From Actinomycetota bacterium (GTDB taxonomy: Bacteria; Actinomycetota; Nitriliruptoria; Nitriliruptorales; Nitriliruptoraceae): a stretch of DNA of 64,000 bases. How positions within the stretch are numbered: position 1 is the first letter of the stretch; the number at the start of each line of letters is the position of its first letter. The stretch spans positions 1 to 64,000 of the forward strand of contig JAHWKY010000008.1 in the NCBI GenBank assembly GCA_019347575.1. Direction: 5' to 3'. Below the pieces are notes generated by a model. That model was not told the origin of the DNA. It did not search any database and was given only the letters and a program-made list of their open reading frames with translations. Positions 1-8,496 of the stretch are shown here, in pieces. The position numbers and the translations under genes were made by a program.

Positions 1-1062
1 CATCTGGTTCAGCCCGCTGGCGACCTCGCCGATCTCGTCACCACTGACGATCGGGACCCGGGCGGTCAGGTCACCCGACCCGAGGCGCTTGTTGGCCTCC
101 ACCAGCGGCCGGACCTGGCGCAGGATCGCGCGCGACACCAGCGCCCCGACCGCGACGATGCCGACGAGCGCGAGCAGCAGGACCAGGGTCAGACGCAGGC
201 CCGTGCCCCGGAGGTCGGCGAAGGCCGACTCGGCGGACAGCGTCACGGCCACCGTCCCGCGGACCTCGCCCTGCAGGCCGTACGGGGCGTAGAGGGTGTG
301 CACCTCGGACCCGTCGATCTCGCCGACGACACGGACGAGGCGGTCCGGTTCGGGTCCGGTGTCCGCTGCCACCTCCGGCGTCGTGCCGGTCGCGGCCAGC
401 GGTCGCCCCGACTCCTCGAACAGCGCCAGGCCGCCACCGTCGAGACGTGCCGCGAGGTCGCCCGCCGCCAGTCCTTCCAGGACGCCGCTGATGTCCTGCG
501 CGACGACGGCTGCGCCGACCGGGGCGCACGGGTCGGTGCCGGAGCAGATCGGGGCGGCGATCGCCAGCAACGCGGACGCGTCGGTGGCGACGAACCCGGC
601 GTGCTTGTTCCCGTCCTCGCTCGCCAGTGCCGCGGCGATGAACGTGGTGCCCGCATCGAACGTGATGCCGCTGGGTGTACCGGCCGATCCCAGCGACGCG
701 AGCGGTCTCCCGTCCGTGTCGAGGACCGCGACCGCGTCGAGCTCGCCCTTCAGAGCGACCACGGACCGGAGCAGGTCCGCCGACGCCGCGGGGTCGCCTT
801 CGGTGACGGCGGCCGCCATCCCCTCGAGGTTGGCGGCGAGGTTGGCCGACTCCAGCAGGTACAGCTCGCGCTGCTGCAGCGTGCTGCGAACCTGGAGGGA
901 AGCCTCCTGGAGGTCGCGGTTGAGGGCCGACTGCGCCCGCGACGCCTGATCGCGGATCATGACGAACGCCCCGAACGCTCCGACGATCACCAACAGGGTC
1001 GCGAACGGGATGAGCAGCTTCCAGAACAGCCGCAGCTCACGGAACCGGCGGGTCGGGTTCAC
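1..1062 (-). CDS. membrane sensor with extracellular domain and HAMP linker (3' end outside window)
   Basis: The 354 visible residues read as a transmembrane helix near residues 13-33, an extracytoplasmic sensing region of about 245 residues, a second helix near 283-305 (LTLVLLLALVGIVAVGALV) and the start of a HAMP domain (RPLVEANKRLGSGDLTARV, then SGDEIGEVASGLNQM). The output domain lies beyond position 1, so it could be a histidine kinase, chemoreceptor, cyclase or diguanylate enzyme. GTG at 1062 is chosen because GAGGAGAG lies just upstream. It starts 22 bases after the stop of the upstream propeller gene, so it is probably the last gene of a three-gene operon; signal transduction from the propeller proteins is an inference. 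Confidence 0.85.
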   Translation of the reverse strand, partial: MNPTRRFRELRLFWKLLIPFATLLVIVGAFGAFVMIRDQASRAQSALNRDLQEASLQVRSTLQQRELYLLESANLAANLEGMAAAVTEGDPAASADLLRSVVALKGELDAVAVLDTDGRPLASLGSAGTPSGITFDAGTTFIAAALASEDGNKHAGFVATDASALLAIAAPICSGTDPCAPVGAAVVAQDISGVLEGLAAGDLAARLDGGGLALFEESGRPLAATGTTPEVAADTGPEPDRLVRVVGEIDGSEVHTLYAPYGLQGEVRGTVAVTLSAESAFADLRGTGLRLTLVLLLALVGIVAVGALVSRAILRQVRPLVEANKRLGSGDLTARVPIVSGDEIGEVASGLNQM

Positions 1063-1084
1063 GGCTCTCTCCTCTCGGGGGCGC

Positions 1085-3346
1085 TCACAGCGGCACCCAG
1101 AAGTCGTGCAGGAACAGGTCGTAGCCGAACAGGCCGTTGTGGTCGTTCTCGTCGAGGTTGTCGGCCTGGCTGGAGAACACCACGGTGCTGCCATCGGACG
1201 AGATGAACGACCACCTCGTGCAGCCGTTCGCTGCCTCGCCGGAGGTCGCCACCGACACCCGGGTGGTGGTCCCGGCGACGCGGTCGCGCACGAACGCGTC
1301 GGTACCCGGCGCGCAGTTGACGTTGCCCGTCTCCGGGTGGTGCTCACCGGGCGACTCGGGCGCCAGGTTGGAGGCGGCGGACTCGAACGTGACGTAGCGC
1401 CCGTCCGCGGAGATCGAGCTGCGGATCTGGTTGAAGTAGATCCGCTGCTCGATCTGCTGGTCGGCCACCTGCGGCTCCCCCGCGGAGTTGACGGTGGCCA
1501 TCTCCATCACCCCGGTCTCGAGGTCGTAGACGAACACGTCGGCGACGCTGTTGACGTCGCGGGGCCAGAGGTTGGTCGCCTGCGACGAGAACGCGACGAA
1601 GCGGCCGTCGTCGGACACGATCGGCACGTACGTCGCCCCGTTGGCGGGCTGGCCGTCGTAGCCCAGGCTCGCGTGGACGGTCTCGCCGGTGCGCAGGTCG
1701 CGTGCGTACACCTGCGGTGCCTGGAGGAATCCGGAGTTGTACTGCGGGCCGCCATCGATCGGCTGGATCTCCCCACCGTCCCACGCGCGGTAGACCACGA
1801 CGTTGCCGTCGGCGGAGATGCTCGGCATGTTCGCGTCGGCGTGCTCCGGCAGCGACGCCAGCATGGTCTCTCCGGTCCAGCGGTCGTGGCGGTACACCGC
1901 GGTGACGCTGCGGCTGTCCAACCCGGTGGGTCCCCATCCATCGGGTTCCTCGACCAGGCCACGCATCCAGCTCCAGAACACCACGTAGCGGCCGTCCGGG
2001 GTCATGTCGAACTCGCGCAGGAAGTAGCAGGAGTCCCGGACCGGCGGGCCGTCACGACCGCCGAAGCGCTCGCAGATCGCCGCTTCGACGAGCAGCAACG
2101 TCTCGGGCGGGGGCGGGGTCCCTTGCTCGCCGTGGCTCGACACCGACACCCGGGTGGTCTGGCCGGTGTGCCGGTCGCGGACGAACAGGTCCCACTCGTC
2201 GTTGGTGTCGTTGGGCACCAGGTTGGTCGCGGCGGACCAGAACGCGACGTAGCGGCCGTCGGCCGAGACCGCGTTGCGGACCGCCGAGCCGCTGCGCTCG
2301 TTGCCGGGTTCCCCGTCGGAGTTCACCGAGACCTGCTCGGTCACCCCGGTCACCCGGTCGTAGAGGAACACGTCCTGGTACTCGTCATCTCCCAGCGGGA
2401 CCTGGCTCTCGGCACAGCGGTACGGCCAGGTCGCGGAGTGGTACGACTCGTACACCACGTAGCGGCCGTCGGCGCTCATCGCCGGGTATTTCGCCGGATG
2501 CGGGATCGGGAAGTACGGGTGCACGTCGACCGGCAGGCACGACGCCTCCGACCACGTCGCGTCGCCGAGGTGGGGCACACGCGTGGTGGTGCCGAGCGGG
2601 TCGAGAGCGAACCGGATCTCACGCGCCCCGAGCGGGGCGCTGACCTGGAAGAAGTAGGTCGTTCCCGCCTCCGCCGGGAACCGCACCCCCGACGCTCCCG
2701 ACAGCGTGTCGTCGCAGCCGAGCACGTCGAGATCGTCCAGCGACGCCCCGACGAACACCCCCAGGGCCGTGGCGCTGCCGCGGGCCGCGACATGAGCCGT
2801 CAGCCCCACGGTCCGCTCGGTCGTGTAGCGGTACCACAGGGTCGGGCCGGCACGAGCACACGAGTCCGGCTCCCCGGGCTGCCGAGAGGCGCTGGACGCG
2901 TCCGTCGTCGCGGTGAACGGCACCGATGGGACCTCGTACGCCTCGTCGAAGGTGTCGTTGTCGGGGGGGTGGGTGACCTCGACGCGCGCCGCCGGAACCA
3001 CCGGCGGATCAGCCTCGGCCGCCAGCGCCGGCGCGCCCGCCGCCGGTCCCGGCGGAGGGGACACAGCGTCAGCATCCGCCGCCGACGGTGCGGCCAGCCC
3101 CAGCACCTCGGCGATGAACGCCTCGGTGAGCTGCGCGATCGTCCCCCGCAACGCGGAGTAATCGAGGGCGACGCCCCCCGACGCCCCGCTCAACAGCTCC
3201 CGGTCCGGGGTCGACAGCCCCACCTGCACCGCCCCGAACAGCACCAGCCACGCCGCCAACCCCGCACCGACGAGACGCGACGTGGCGAGCGTCCCGAGGC
3301 GACGCGCACCCGCAGCGCGGCGAAGTCGTGGAAGGAGGACGATCAC
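1085..3346 (-). CDS. membrane-anchored PD40 (TolB/WD40-like) beta-propeller protein, copy B
   Basis: A 753-residue protein with one N-terminal membrane helix (about residues 25-45, ending in QVGLSTPD), a conserved helical block to about residue 86, a Pro/Ala-rich linker, a beta-sandwich resembling the pre-peptidase C-terminal domain (GPTLWYRYTTERTVGLTAHV, then AEAGTTYFFQVSAPLG, about 150-250) and about seven PD40 blades (SADGRYVVYES, SADGRYVAFWS, SDDGRFVAFSS and others). PD40 folds are known as protein- or glycan-binding platforms in TolB and peptidases; no catalytic domain is visible. GTG at 3346 overlaps the stop of copy A by four bases, so translation is coupled. It is a paralogue of the preceding gene; ligand unknown. 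Confidence 0.85.
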   Translation of the reverse strand: MIVLLPRLRRAAGARRLGTLATSRLVGAGLAAWLVLFGAVQVGLSTPDRELLSGASGGVALDYSALRGTIAQLTEAFIAEVLGLAAPSAADADAVSPPPGPAAGAPALAAEADPPVVPAARVEVTHPPDNDTFDEAYEVPSVPFTATTDASSASRQPGEPDSCARAGPTLWYRYTTERTVGLTAHVAARGSATALGVFVGASLDDLDVLGCDDTLSGASGVRFPAEAGTTYFFQVSAPLGAREIRFALDPLGTTTRVPHLGDATWSEASCLPVDVHPYFPIPHPAKYPAMSADGRYVVYESYHSATWPYRCAESQVPLGDDEYQDVFLYDRVTGVTEQVSVNSDGEPGNERSGSAVRNAVSADGRYVAFWSAATNLVPNDTNDEWDLFVRDRHTGQTTRVSVSSHGEQGTPPPPETLLLVEAAICERFGGRDGPPVRDSCYFLREFDMTPDGRYVVFWSWMRGLVEEPDGWGPTGLDSRSVTAVYRHDRWTGETMLASLPEHADANMPSISADGNVVVYRAWDGGEIQPIDGGPQYNSGFLQAPQVYARDLRTGETVHASLGYDGQPANGATYVPIVSDDGRFVAFSSQATNLWPRDVNSVADVFVYDLETGVMEMATVNSAGEPQVADQQIEQRIYFNQIRSSISADGRYVTFESAASNLAPESPGEHHPETGNVNCAPGTDAFVRDRVAGTTTRVSVATSGEAANGCTRWSFISSDGSTVVFSSQADNLDENDHNGLFGYDLFLHDFWVPL

Positions 3347-5601
3347 GGCAGCACCGCGAAGTCGTGGAAGAACAGGTCGCCGCCCCAGTCGCCGTTGATG
3401 TCGTCCTCAACGAGGTTGTCGGCAGCGCTGAAGTAGACAACGGTGCCACCGTCGGCGGAGATGAACGGGGCGGCCGAGCAGCGGTTGCCCGGCTCGCCGG
3501 AGCTCGACACCGAGACGAGCAGGGTCGTACCCGCCACGCGGTCGCGGACGAAGACGTCGCTGCCGGCGGGGCAGTTGCCGGCGGCCGTGTCGGGGCCCTG
3601 ATCACGCCCCGAGTCCGAGTCGAGGTTGCTCGCGGTGGACTCGAAGGCGATGTAACGGCCGTCAGCGGAGATCGAGGGGAAGTGGTCGGCGTACGCGGTC
3701 CGCTCGTCGTCGATCTGCTGCTCCTCGGCGGAGTTGACGCTGACGAGCTCGAGTTCCCCACTCCCGAGGTCGGCGACGAACACGTCCGCGACGCCGTTGC
3801 GGTCGTGCGGCACGAGGTTGGTCGCCGACGAGGTGAAGGCAACGTAGCGACCATCGTCGGAGATCTTCGGCGGGCCCATGGAGGCGTCGGCGAGCCGGCC
3901 GTCGTGCCCGCGGGTCAGCATCCGCGTCTCGCCGGTGGTCAGGTCGCGCACGAACACCTGCGCCCACCACCGGTCGGGGAGCGGTGGTGGGTAGTCCTCG
4001 CGGCCCGGCAGCGGCGGATCGTCCTCCCCGCCCGGCAGGGGCTGGAACTGGTCGTGGACGGCGATGTAGGCGATCCGCGTGCCGTCGCTGGAGATGGTGG
4101 GGAAGGCTGCGTCCGCCTGGCTGAGTAGCGAGACCTTGATCGTCTCGCCCGTAACGCGGTCGTTGCGGTAGACGGGCTTGCGATCACGGGGCGCGTCGGC
4201 GTCCTCGACGAGACCGACGAGGTCGCTGCCGAACACCACGTAGCGACCGTCGGGGGTCATGTCGACGGTCCGGCGCCAGTGACAGCGGTCACGGACGGGG
4301 GGGCCGTCCTTGCCCCCGAAGGTCTCGCACCGGCGGTAGTGAAAGTCGTACCAGGGGTCCAACGGCGGAGGCCGGCCCTCCGCCCCGTCGCTCGACAGCG
4401 AGACGCGGGTGGTCTCGCCCGCCACCCGGTCGCGCACGAAGAGATCCCACGTACCGTTGGTGTCGTCGGGGACGAGGTTGGAGGCGTTGGACCAGAACGC
4501 GACGAAGCGACCGTCGGCCGAGATCGCCGCGCGATATATGCCGCTGCGCTCGTTGCCGGGTTCCTCCTCCGACGAGACCGACACCATCTCGGTGACGCCG
4601 GTGACGCGGTCGTACACGAACACGTCGAGGTAGTCATCCGACCCCAGCGGCACGCGGTGCTCGGGACAGTGGTGGGTGAAGGTCTCCGAGTAGTGGTTCG
4701 CGAAGACCGCGAACCGGCCGTCGTCGCTCAGCACCGGCGGCTGCGGTGACATGGGAGCCGGGTACGGCCCGAACTCGACGGGTTCGCAGGACGCGTCCGC
4801 GAACGTCTCGTCGCTCTGAGACGGCATGCGCGTGGTCGTCCCCAGCGCGTCGAGGCCGAACCGGACCTGGTTCGCGCCGAGCGGCGCAGCGACCTGGAAG
4901 CGGTAGGTCGTACCCGCCTCGGCGAGGAAGCGCACCACGGCCGGTCCCGACGCGCTGCCGTCGCAGCCGAGAGCCTCGAGCCGATCGAGGTCGACCCCGA
5001 CGAAGACCGCGACCGCGGCGGCGCTGCCACGGGCGACCGAGTGGGCCGTCAGGGCGGCGGTGCGGTCGGCCGTGTAGCGGTACCACAGCGTCGGCCCCGT
5101 CGCCGCGCACGAGGACGGCTCCCCGCCCTGCCGTGAGGCCGACGACGGGTCCGTCCGCGCCGCGAACGGCACCGACGACACGGGGTACGCGTCGCCGAAG
5201 GCGTCGTTGTCCGGCGCATGCACGACCTCGACTTGGCCGGCAGGTGCCACGACGTCCGGTGCCGTGGTCGGTGCGGCTACCGCACCCGGCGCCGGCTGGG
5301 GTGCCGGACCGGAGGGTTCCCTCCCGCCGCTCGTCGCGTCGGCCAGTCCGAGCACCTCGGCGATGAACGCCTCGGTGAGCTGCGCGATGGTCCCCCGCAG
5401 CGCGCTGTAGTCCAGGGCGGCGCCGGCCGACGCCCCGCTCAGCAGCTCCCGGTCGGGGGTCGACAGCCCGACCTGCACCGCCCCGAACAGCACCAGCCAC
5501 GCGGCCATGCCGGCACCGAAGAGACGCGAGGTGGCGAGCGCCCCGAGGTGACGCGCACCCGCGACCCCCGGGCTCCGCTCGGTCCGCTGCGACGCTGCCA
5601 T
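3343..5601 (-). CDS. membrane-anchored PD40 (TolB/WD40-like) beta-propeller protein, copy A
   Basis: This 752-residue paralogue of the next gene has the same order: membrane helix (about residues 27-46), conserved helical block (LDYSALRGTIAQLTEAF), Pro/Ala linker, PPC-like sandwich (GPTLWYRYTADRTAALTAHS), then about seven PD40 blades such as SADGRFVAFWSNASNLVPDD. The first 70 or so residues match copy B at roughly 65 of 71 positions, while the propellers are clearly more divergent. ATG at 5601 is preceded by a GGGGGAGG tract about 17 bases upstream, rather far for a ribosome site. It is the first gene of the operon propeller A, propeller B, HAMP sensor, and lies under the long leader shared with the response regulator gene. 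Confidence 0.85.
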   Translation of the reverse strand: MAASQRTERSPGVAGARHLGALATSRLFGAGMAAWLVLFGAVQVGLSTPDRELLSGASAGAALDYSALRGTIAQLTEAFIAEVLGLADATSGGREPSGPAPQPAPGAVAAPTTAPDVVAPAGQVEVVHAPDNDAFGDAYPVSSVPFAARTDPSSASRQGGEPSSCAATGPTLWYRYTADRTAALTAHSVARGSAAAVAVFVGVDLDRLEALGCDGSASGPAVVRFLAEAGTTYRFQVAAPLGANQVRFGLDALGTTTRMPSQSDETFADASCEPVEFGPYPAPMSPQPPVLSDDGRFAVFANHYSETFTHHCPEHRVPLGSDDYLDVFVYDRVTGVTEMVSVSSEEEPGNERSGIYRAAISADGRFVAFWSNASNLVPDDTNGTWDLFVRDRVAGETTRVSLSSDGAEGRPPPLDPWYDFHYRRCETFGGKDGPPVRDRCHWRRTVDMTPDGRYVVFGSDLVGLVEDADAPRDRKPVYRNDRVTGETIKVSLLSQADAAFPTISSDGTRIAYIAVHDQFQPLPGGEDDPPLPGREDYPPPLPDRWWAQVFVRDLTTGETRMLTRGHDGRLADASMGPPKISDDGRYVAFTSSATNLVPHDRNGVADVFVADLGSGELELVSVNSAEEQQIDDERTAYADHFPSISADGRYIAFESTASNLDSDSGRDQGPDTAAGNCPAGSDVFVRDRVAGTTLLVSVSSSGEPGNRCSAAPFISADGGTVVYFSAADNLVEDDINGDWGGDLFFHDFAVLP

Positions 5602-5627
5602 GCGATGCTCTCGTACCTCCCCCGGGG

Positions 5628-5728
5628 CGGTTCGACGCGGGCGCGCCCGGAACCTGCCTCAGCGGGTCACGTGGACCCTCCACGTAGCATCGTTCCATCG
5701 CGTGGAACACCCGGTCGTGCCCGGGAAC
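5628..5728 (-). promoter_or_regulatory. leader/operator element, copy 1 (before propeller operon)
   Basis: Read on the minus strand, this stretch contains GTTCC, 15 bases, then the palindrome GTTCCACGCGATGGAAC, then CGATG, and 51 bases further GTCGAACCG followed by a G-rich tract. The same parts with the same spacings stand before the response regulator gene (8358-8458), at nearly the same distance from the start codon (87 versus 84 bases). A local hairpin (ACGTGGA GGG TCCACGT) lies between the two conserved blocks. GGAAC followed about 15 bases on by GTCC also looks like an ECF-type promoter, so operator and promoter may overlap. Confidence 0.6.
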
Positions 5729-5752
5729 AGGGCCCGCCGCGACGGCGCGAGT

Positions 5753-6163
5753 TCAGGGCCGCAGCGACGATGCGTCGAGCTCGAGGTCCAGGACCGAGGC
5801 GACCCGTGCGATGTCCGCGTCGTGCGCGAGCAGCGTGGCGCCGTGCCGGTCAGCGACCGCCACGATCATGCAGTCGACCATCCCCCGTGGGGTGATCCTC
5901 GCCCTACGACAGCCGCGGTAGATCCGAACCGCCCCGTCGAAGTCGGTGACCGCATCGAAGCGCAGCAGATCGAAGCGCTTCAGGAGCCGCCGCAGGTCCG
6001 CCTCACGGGCGTCATCGCGTGCGCCGGCGAGGACCTCCATCACCACGGGCTCGGTGACCGCGACGGCGCCATCCTCCGCGATCAGCTCGGCGAGGCGGAG
6101 GTCGGCCCGACTGCCGGTGGCGCGGTCGTACTCCACCCACGCCGAGGTGTCGACGAGGATCAC
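5753..6163 (-). CDS. vapC: VapC-type PIN-domain ribonuclease toxin
   Basis: This 136-residue protein is a typical PIN toxin in length and motifs: LVDTSAW at the N terminus (Asp5), Glu43 in TEPVVMEVLAGA, Asp97 in GMVDCMIVAVA and Asp115/Asp117 in LLAHDADI form the acidic metal site used by this family to cut tRNA or other RNA. The start overlaps the stop of the antitoxin gene by four bases. The neighbouring antitoxin and its operator-like palindrome support a complete VapBC module. It lies between the propeller operon and a hydrolase remnant. Confidence 0.93.
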   Translation of the reverse strand: MILVDTSAWVEYDRATGSRADLRLAELIAEDGAVAVTEPVVMEVLAGARDDAREADLRRLLKRFDLLRFDAVTDFDGAVRIYRGCRRARITPRGMVDCMIVAVADRHGATLLAHDADIARVASVLDLELDASSLRP

Positions 6164-6372
6164 GACCCGTCGGGCGGTGGCACGTCCTCGGGTGCTTCGG
6201 CGATGGCGTGTGCCCCGCGCATCGCCCTCGCCTCATCGCGCGTCATCGGTTGCCCGGCCAGACGCCGCAGCGCCAGGTCGACCGCCTCGGTCTTGGTGCG
6301 CAGCCCGTAGCGGCGCATGATCGCCTCGACGTACGCGTCCTCGATCTCGATGTTGGTCCGGGTCCTCGCCAT
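6160..6372 (-). CDS. vapB: VapB-type ribbon-helix-helix antitoxin
   Basis: A 70-residue protein beginning MARTRTNIEIEDAYVEAIM, a ribbon-helix-helix DNA-binding segment of the VapB/DUF2191 type (TNIEIED strand, then YGLRTKTEAVDLALRRLAG), followed by an acidic C-terminal tail that would wrap the toxin. ATG at 6372 is preferred over the in-frame GTG at 6387 because family members start with MRTTI/MARTR and because a -10-like TACGAT lies seven bases upstream, which suggests a leaderless message. Its four-base overlap with vapC couples their synthesis. Confidence 0.9.
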   Translation of the reverse strand: MARTRTNIEIEDAYVEAIMRRYGLRTKTEAVDLALRRLAGQPMTRDEARAMRGAHAIAEAPEDVPPPDGS

Positions 6373-6408
6373 ACACCTATCGTACACGTGAGGTGCACGA
6401 CAGGTGTA
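6372..6408. promoter_or_regulatory. operator-like inverted repeat of vapBC
   Basis: Two 12-base arms match in 11 positions (TACACCTATCGT at 6372-6383 and ACGACAGGTGTA at 6397-6408) with a 13-base spacer. The repeat abuts the vapB start codon and covers a -10-like TACGAT. VapBC pairs are known to repress their own promoter through the ribbon-helix-helix antitoxin, so this is the natural autoregulatory site. Confidence 0.7.
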
Positions 6409-6445
6409 CGGCGTACGGTGTGCGGCCGCGGTCGCCGCGCTGAGG

Positions 6446-7077
6446 TCAGTCCAGCCAGAACGCGTTCGGGGCGCGGCGCCCCGTGAAGTCGGAGACCGGC
6501 CGGCCCTCGATCCTGTAGGGGACGCTGCCCATCGTCAGCGGGTCGTAGGTGCCCTGCCCGATCGAGGAGCGGTCGGCGGAGCCGTCGAACACCTCGGCGG
6601 TCAGCCGCTCGGCCGCGGTCCGATCACGCTGGAGGTGCAGATCGAACCAGGCTAGCCCTCCTCGGCGATGCGCTGCAGCAGCGACCAGTACCCCGGCACC
6701 GCTCCAGCCGCGCCATAGCCAGGTGTGAAGACCAGCCCGGGGTAGTTGCCGCGTTCGAGGGGTGCGAACAGCCGCACCTCGAGTGTCGCGCCGTAGCGGT
6801 TGTCGAACGTCGTCTCGAGCATGCGCCCGCGCGTGCCATCCCAGTCGTGGCGGTACACGTCGAGCCAGTAGCGCCAGCCCTCCTCGGTCCCCAGAGCGGC
6901 GCCGATCCCGGGCTCCCGCAGCCGCATCATGTAGTCGGGGTTGAGCATCTGGTCGCGCGCGGTGGCCCCGATGTTCTGGGGCGCCATCAACCGCTCGGGC
7001 TCGACCGGGGGTGCCGCCTGGAACGCCAGCAGCAGCGCGGCGAGCAGAGCCATTGTGGATCCGTGGCGGTAGCGCAT
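6446..7077 (-). pseudogene. remnant of secreted alpha/beta-hydrolase with internal deletion and frameshift
   Basis: An ATG at 7077 with a GGGGAG ribosome site opens a protein with a signal peptide (MALLAALLLAFQAAPP) and the N-terminal part of a hydrolase (ATLEVRLFAPLERGNYPGLVFTPGYG, then YWSLLQRIAEEG), stopping at 6652. A different frame continues directly with AWFDLHLQRDRTAAERL to FWLD and a stop at 6446, which reads like the C terminus of the same family. The nucleophile elbow (GxSxG) and roughly 150 middle residues are missing. The family guess (dienelactone/PET-hydrolase-like) is tentative. The gene cannot make an active enzyme. Confidence 0.7.
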
Positions 7078-7239
7078 GTCGTCTCCCCTCGTGGAGGTGT
7101 GCTACCGGCGGGGCGTGCCCTCACCTGGAACGGCTGGGCTCCACTCGGAACGGTCTGCTGGCACCCGGTCGGGACGGATCAGAACGGCGTAGCAGCAGTC
7201 CGCAGCGGCGGGCGGGAAGCTCGACCCCGACGGGTGACG

Positions 7240-8334
7240 TCACGACAGCTCCCAGTCGACCGGCACCTCCGGGTCGTAGCAGCAGAACGTCCCGGTGCGG
7301 ACCGAGCGGTCGAGGTGGCGGCCGAGCTCGGGGTGCACCTCCTCGATGCGCCTGACCGCACGCCGGATCCCGCGTGTGACCGAGATGCGGGCCCGCTCGA
7401 CGTCCGAGGAGACGGGGCGGTCGCGACCCCCCAGCCCGACCGCCCCGGCCAGCTGCTCGGTAAGCAACTGGAGCTCCTCGCGAGCCCTCGCCGCTCGCTC
7501 CTGGTCACCGAACTCCTCCGCCTCCTCGATGTCGTCCTGCAGCGCCTCCATGCGGTCGCGATACGCCCGCTTGGCGGCACCGTCAAGGGCCGGCCCTGTA
7601 CCCGTGCCCGCCTGCGCCTGTAGACCTTCCTGAGCAGCTGCCGCAGATGTGACCTCGGGGCGGTGGCCCGCACGCGCGGCGACGAGCTCCGCCGCGAGCA
7701 CCTCACGCCCCGGCGCCGCCAGCAGCTCGGCTAGATCGGCGAGGCCCTTTAGGTCGGCGACGTGCGCCGTCCGGCCCTCGAAATCGAGCTTCCAGAACTC
7801 CCCGGACCGACTGAACGTGCCCGACGCGACGCCCTCACTGTCGCTCGCGGCTCGTGAGTCGGACGGCGCGCTTCCGGGCCCACGGATCTGCGACAGCAGC
7901 ACCTCGGCCAGGTGCGGCGGGAACACCAGCTCGCCCGCAGCGACACGACGGATCGCGTCGGCCACCTCCGGTGCACCGGCCGTCTTCAGCAGGTAGCCGG
8001 AGGCGCCGGCCTCGACCGCGCCGACCACCTTGGCGCGGTCGTCGAAGGACGACAGGAACAGCACCCTGACCGTCGGGAGCTCGGCGACGATGCGCCGCGT
8101 CGCGGCTACCCCGTCGATGCCAGGCAGGTCGACGTCCATCACGACGACGTCAGGTGCCGCGCCGGTGATCGCCTCCACAGCCGACTCACCGTCGTCAGCC
8201 TCGGCGATGACCTGACCGGCCCCCTGGCGCTCGATGACCTTCCGCAACGTCTCTCGCCAGAGCGGGTGATCGTCCACGAGCATGACGGTGGGGACCCCGC
8301 TGCTGGGGTTCTCGGCTCCGCGTGACGGTTGCAT
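7240..8334 (-). CDS. response regulator with REC domain and atypical winged-helix-like output domain
   Basis: Residues 15-135 are a receiver domain: acidic pair Asp21/Asp22, phospho-acceptor Asp67 in VVVMDVDLPG, Ser95/Ser96, and Lys117 in GYLLKTAG. The sequence resembles NarL receivers, but no LuxR helix-turn-helix follows. Instead, from about residue 175, SGEFWKLDFEGRTAHVADLKG, a coiled stretch (QDDIEEAEEFGDQERAARAR) and ERARISVTRGIRRAVRRIEE, ending in GTFCCYDPE, match the C-terminal domain I recall at the end of large actinobacterial ATPase or cyclase-like regulators. No kinase gene adjoins. Its leader is shared with the propeller operon. DNA binding by the C-terminal domain is an inference. 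Confidence 0.85.
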   Translation of the reverse strand: MQPSRGAENPSSGVPTVMLVDDHPLWRETLRKVIERQGAGQVIAEADDGESAVEAITGAAPDVVVMDVDLPGIDGVAATRRIVAELPTVRVLFLSSFDDRAKVVGAVEAGASGYLLKTAGAPEVADAIRRVAAGELVFPPHLAEVLLSQIRGPGSAPSDSRAASDSEGVASGTFSRSGEFWKLDFEGRTAHVADLKGLADLAELLAAPGREVLAAELVAARAGHRPEVTSAAAAQEGLQAQAGTGTGPALDGAAKRAYRDRMEALQDDIEEAEEFGDQERAARAREELQLLTEQLAGAVGLGGRDRPVSSDVERARISVTRGIRRAVRRIEEVHPELGRHLDRSVRTGTFCCYDPEVPVDWELS

Positions 8335-8357
8335 GTGGCCGGCACCTTCCCCCTTGC

Positions 8358-8458
8358 CGGTTCGACATCGTTCCCACGCGCTCCTGCGTGGCGTCGATCC
8401 GGGACGGTCTCTCAGGCCATCGTTCCATCGCGTGGAACGGGCCGCCAGTACGGGGAAC
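8358..8458 (-). promoter_or_regulatory. leader/operator element, copy 2 (before response regulator)
   Basis: It has the same architecture as the element before the propeller operon: GTTCC, 15 bases, GTTCCACGCGATGGAAC, CGATG, and 51 bases later GTCGAACCG and a GGGGGAAGG tract. The 21 bases at 8418-8438 are identical to 5688-5708. Here the region between the blocks contains a second GGGAACGATG and a CCACGC/GCGTGG hairpin. GGAAC followed 16 bases on by GTCCC could be an ECF-type promoter. Confidence 0.6.
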
Positions 8459-8496
8459 GCCTCGAACGTGACGGAGCCGTTCGTTCGAGTCGGCGA

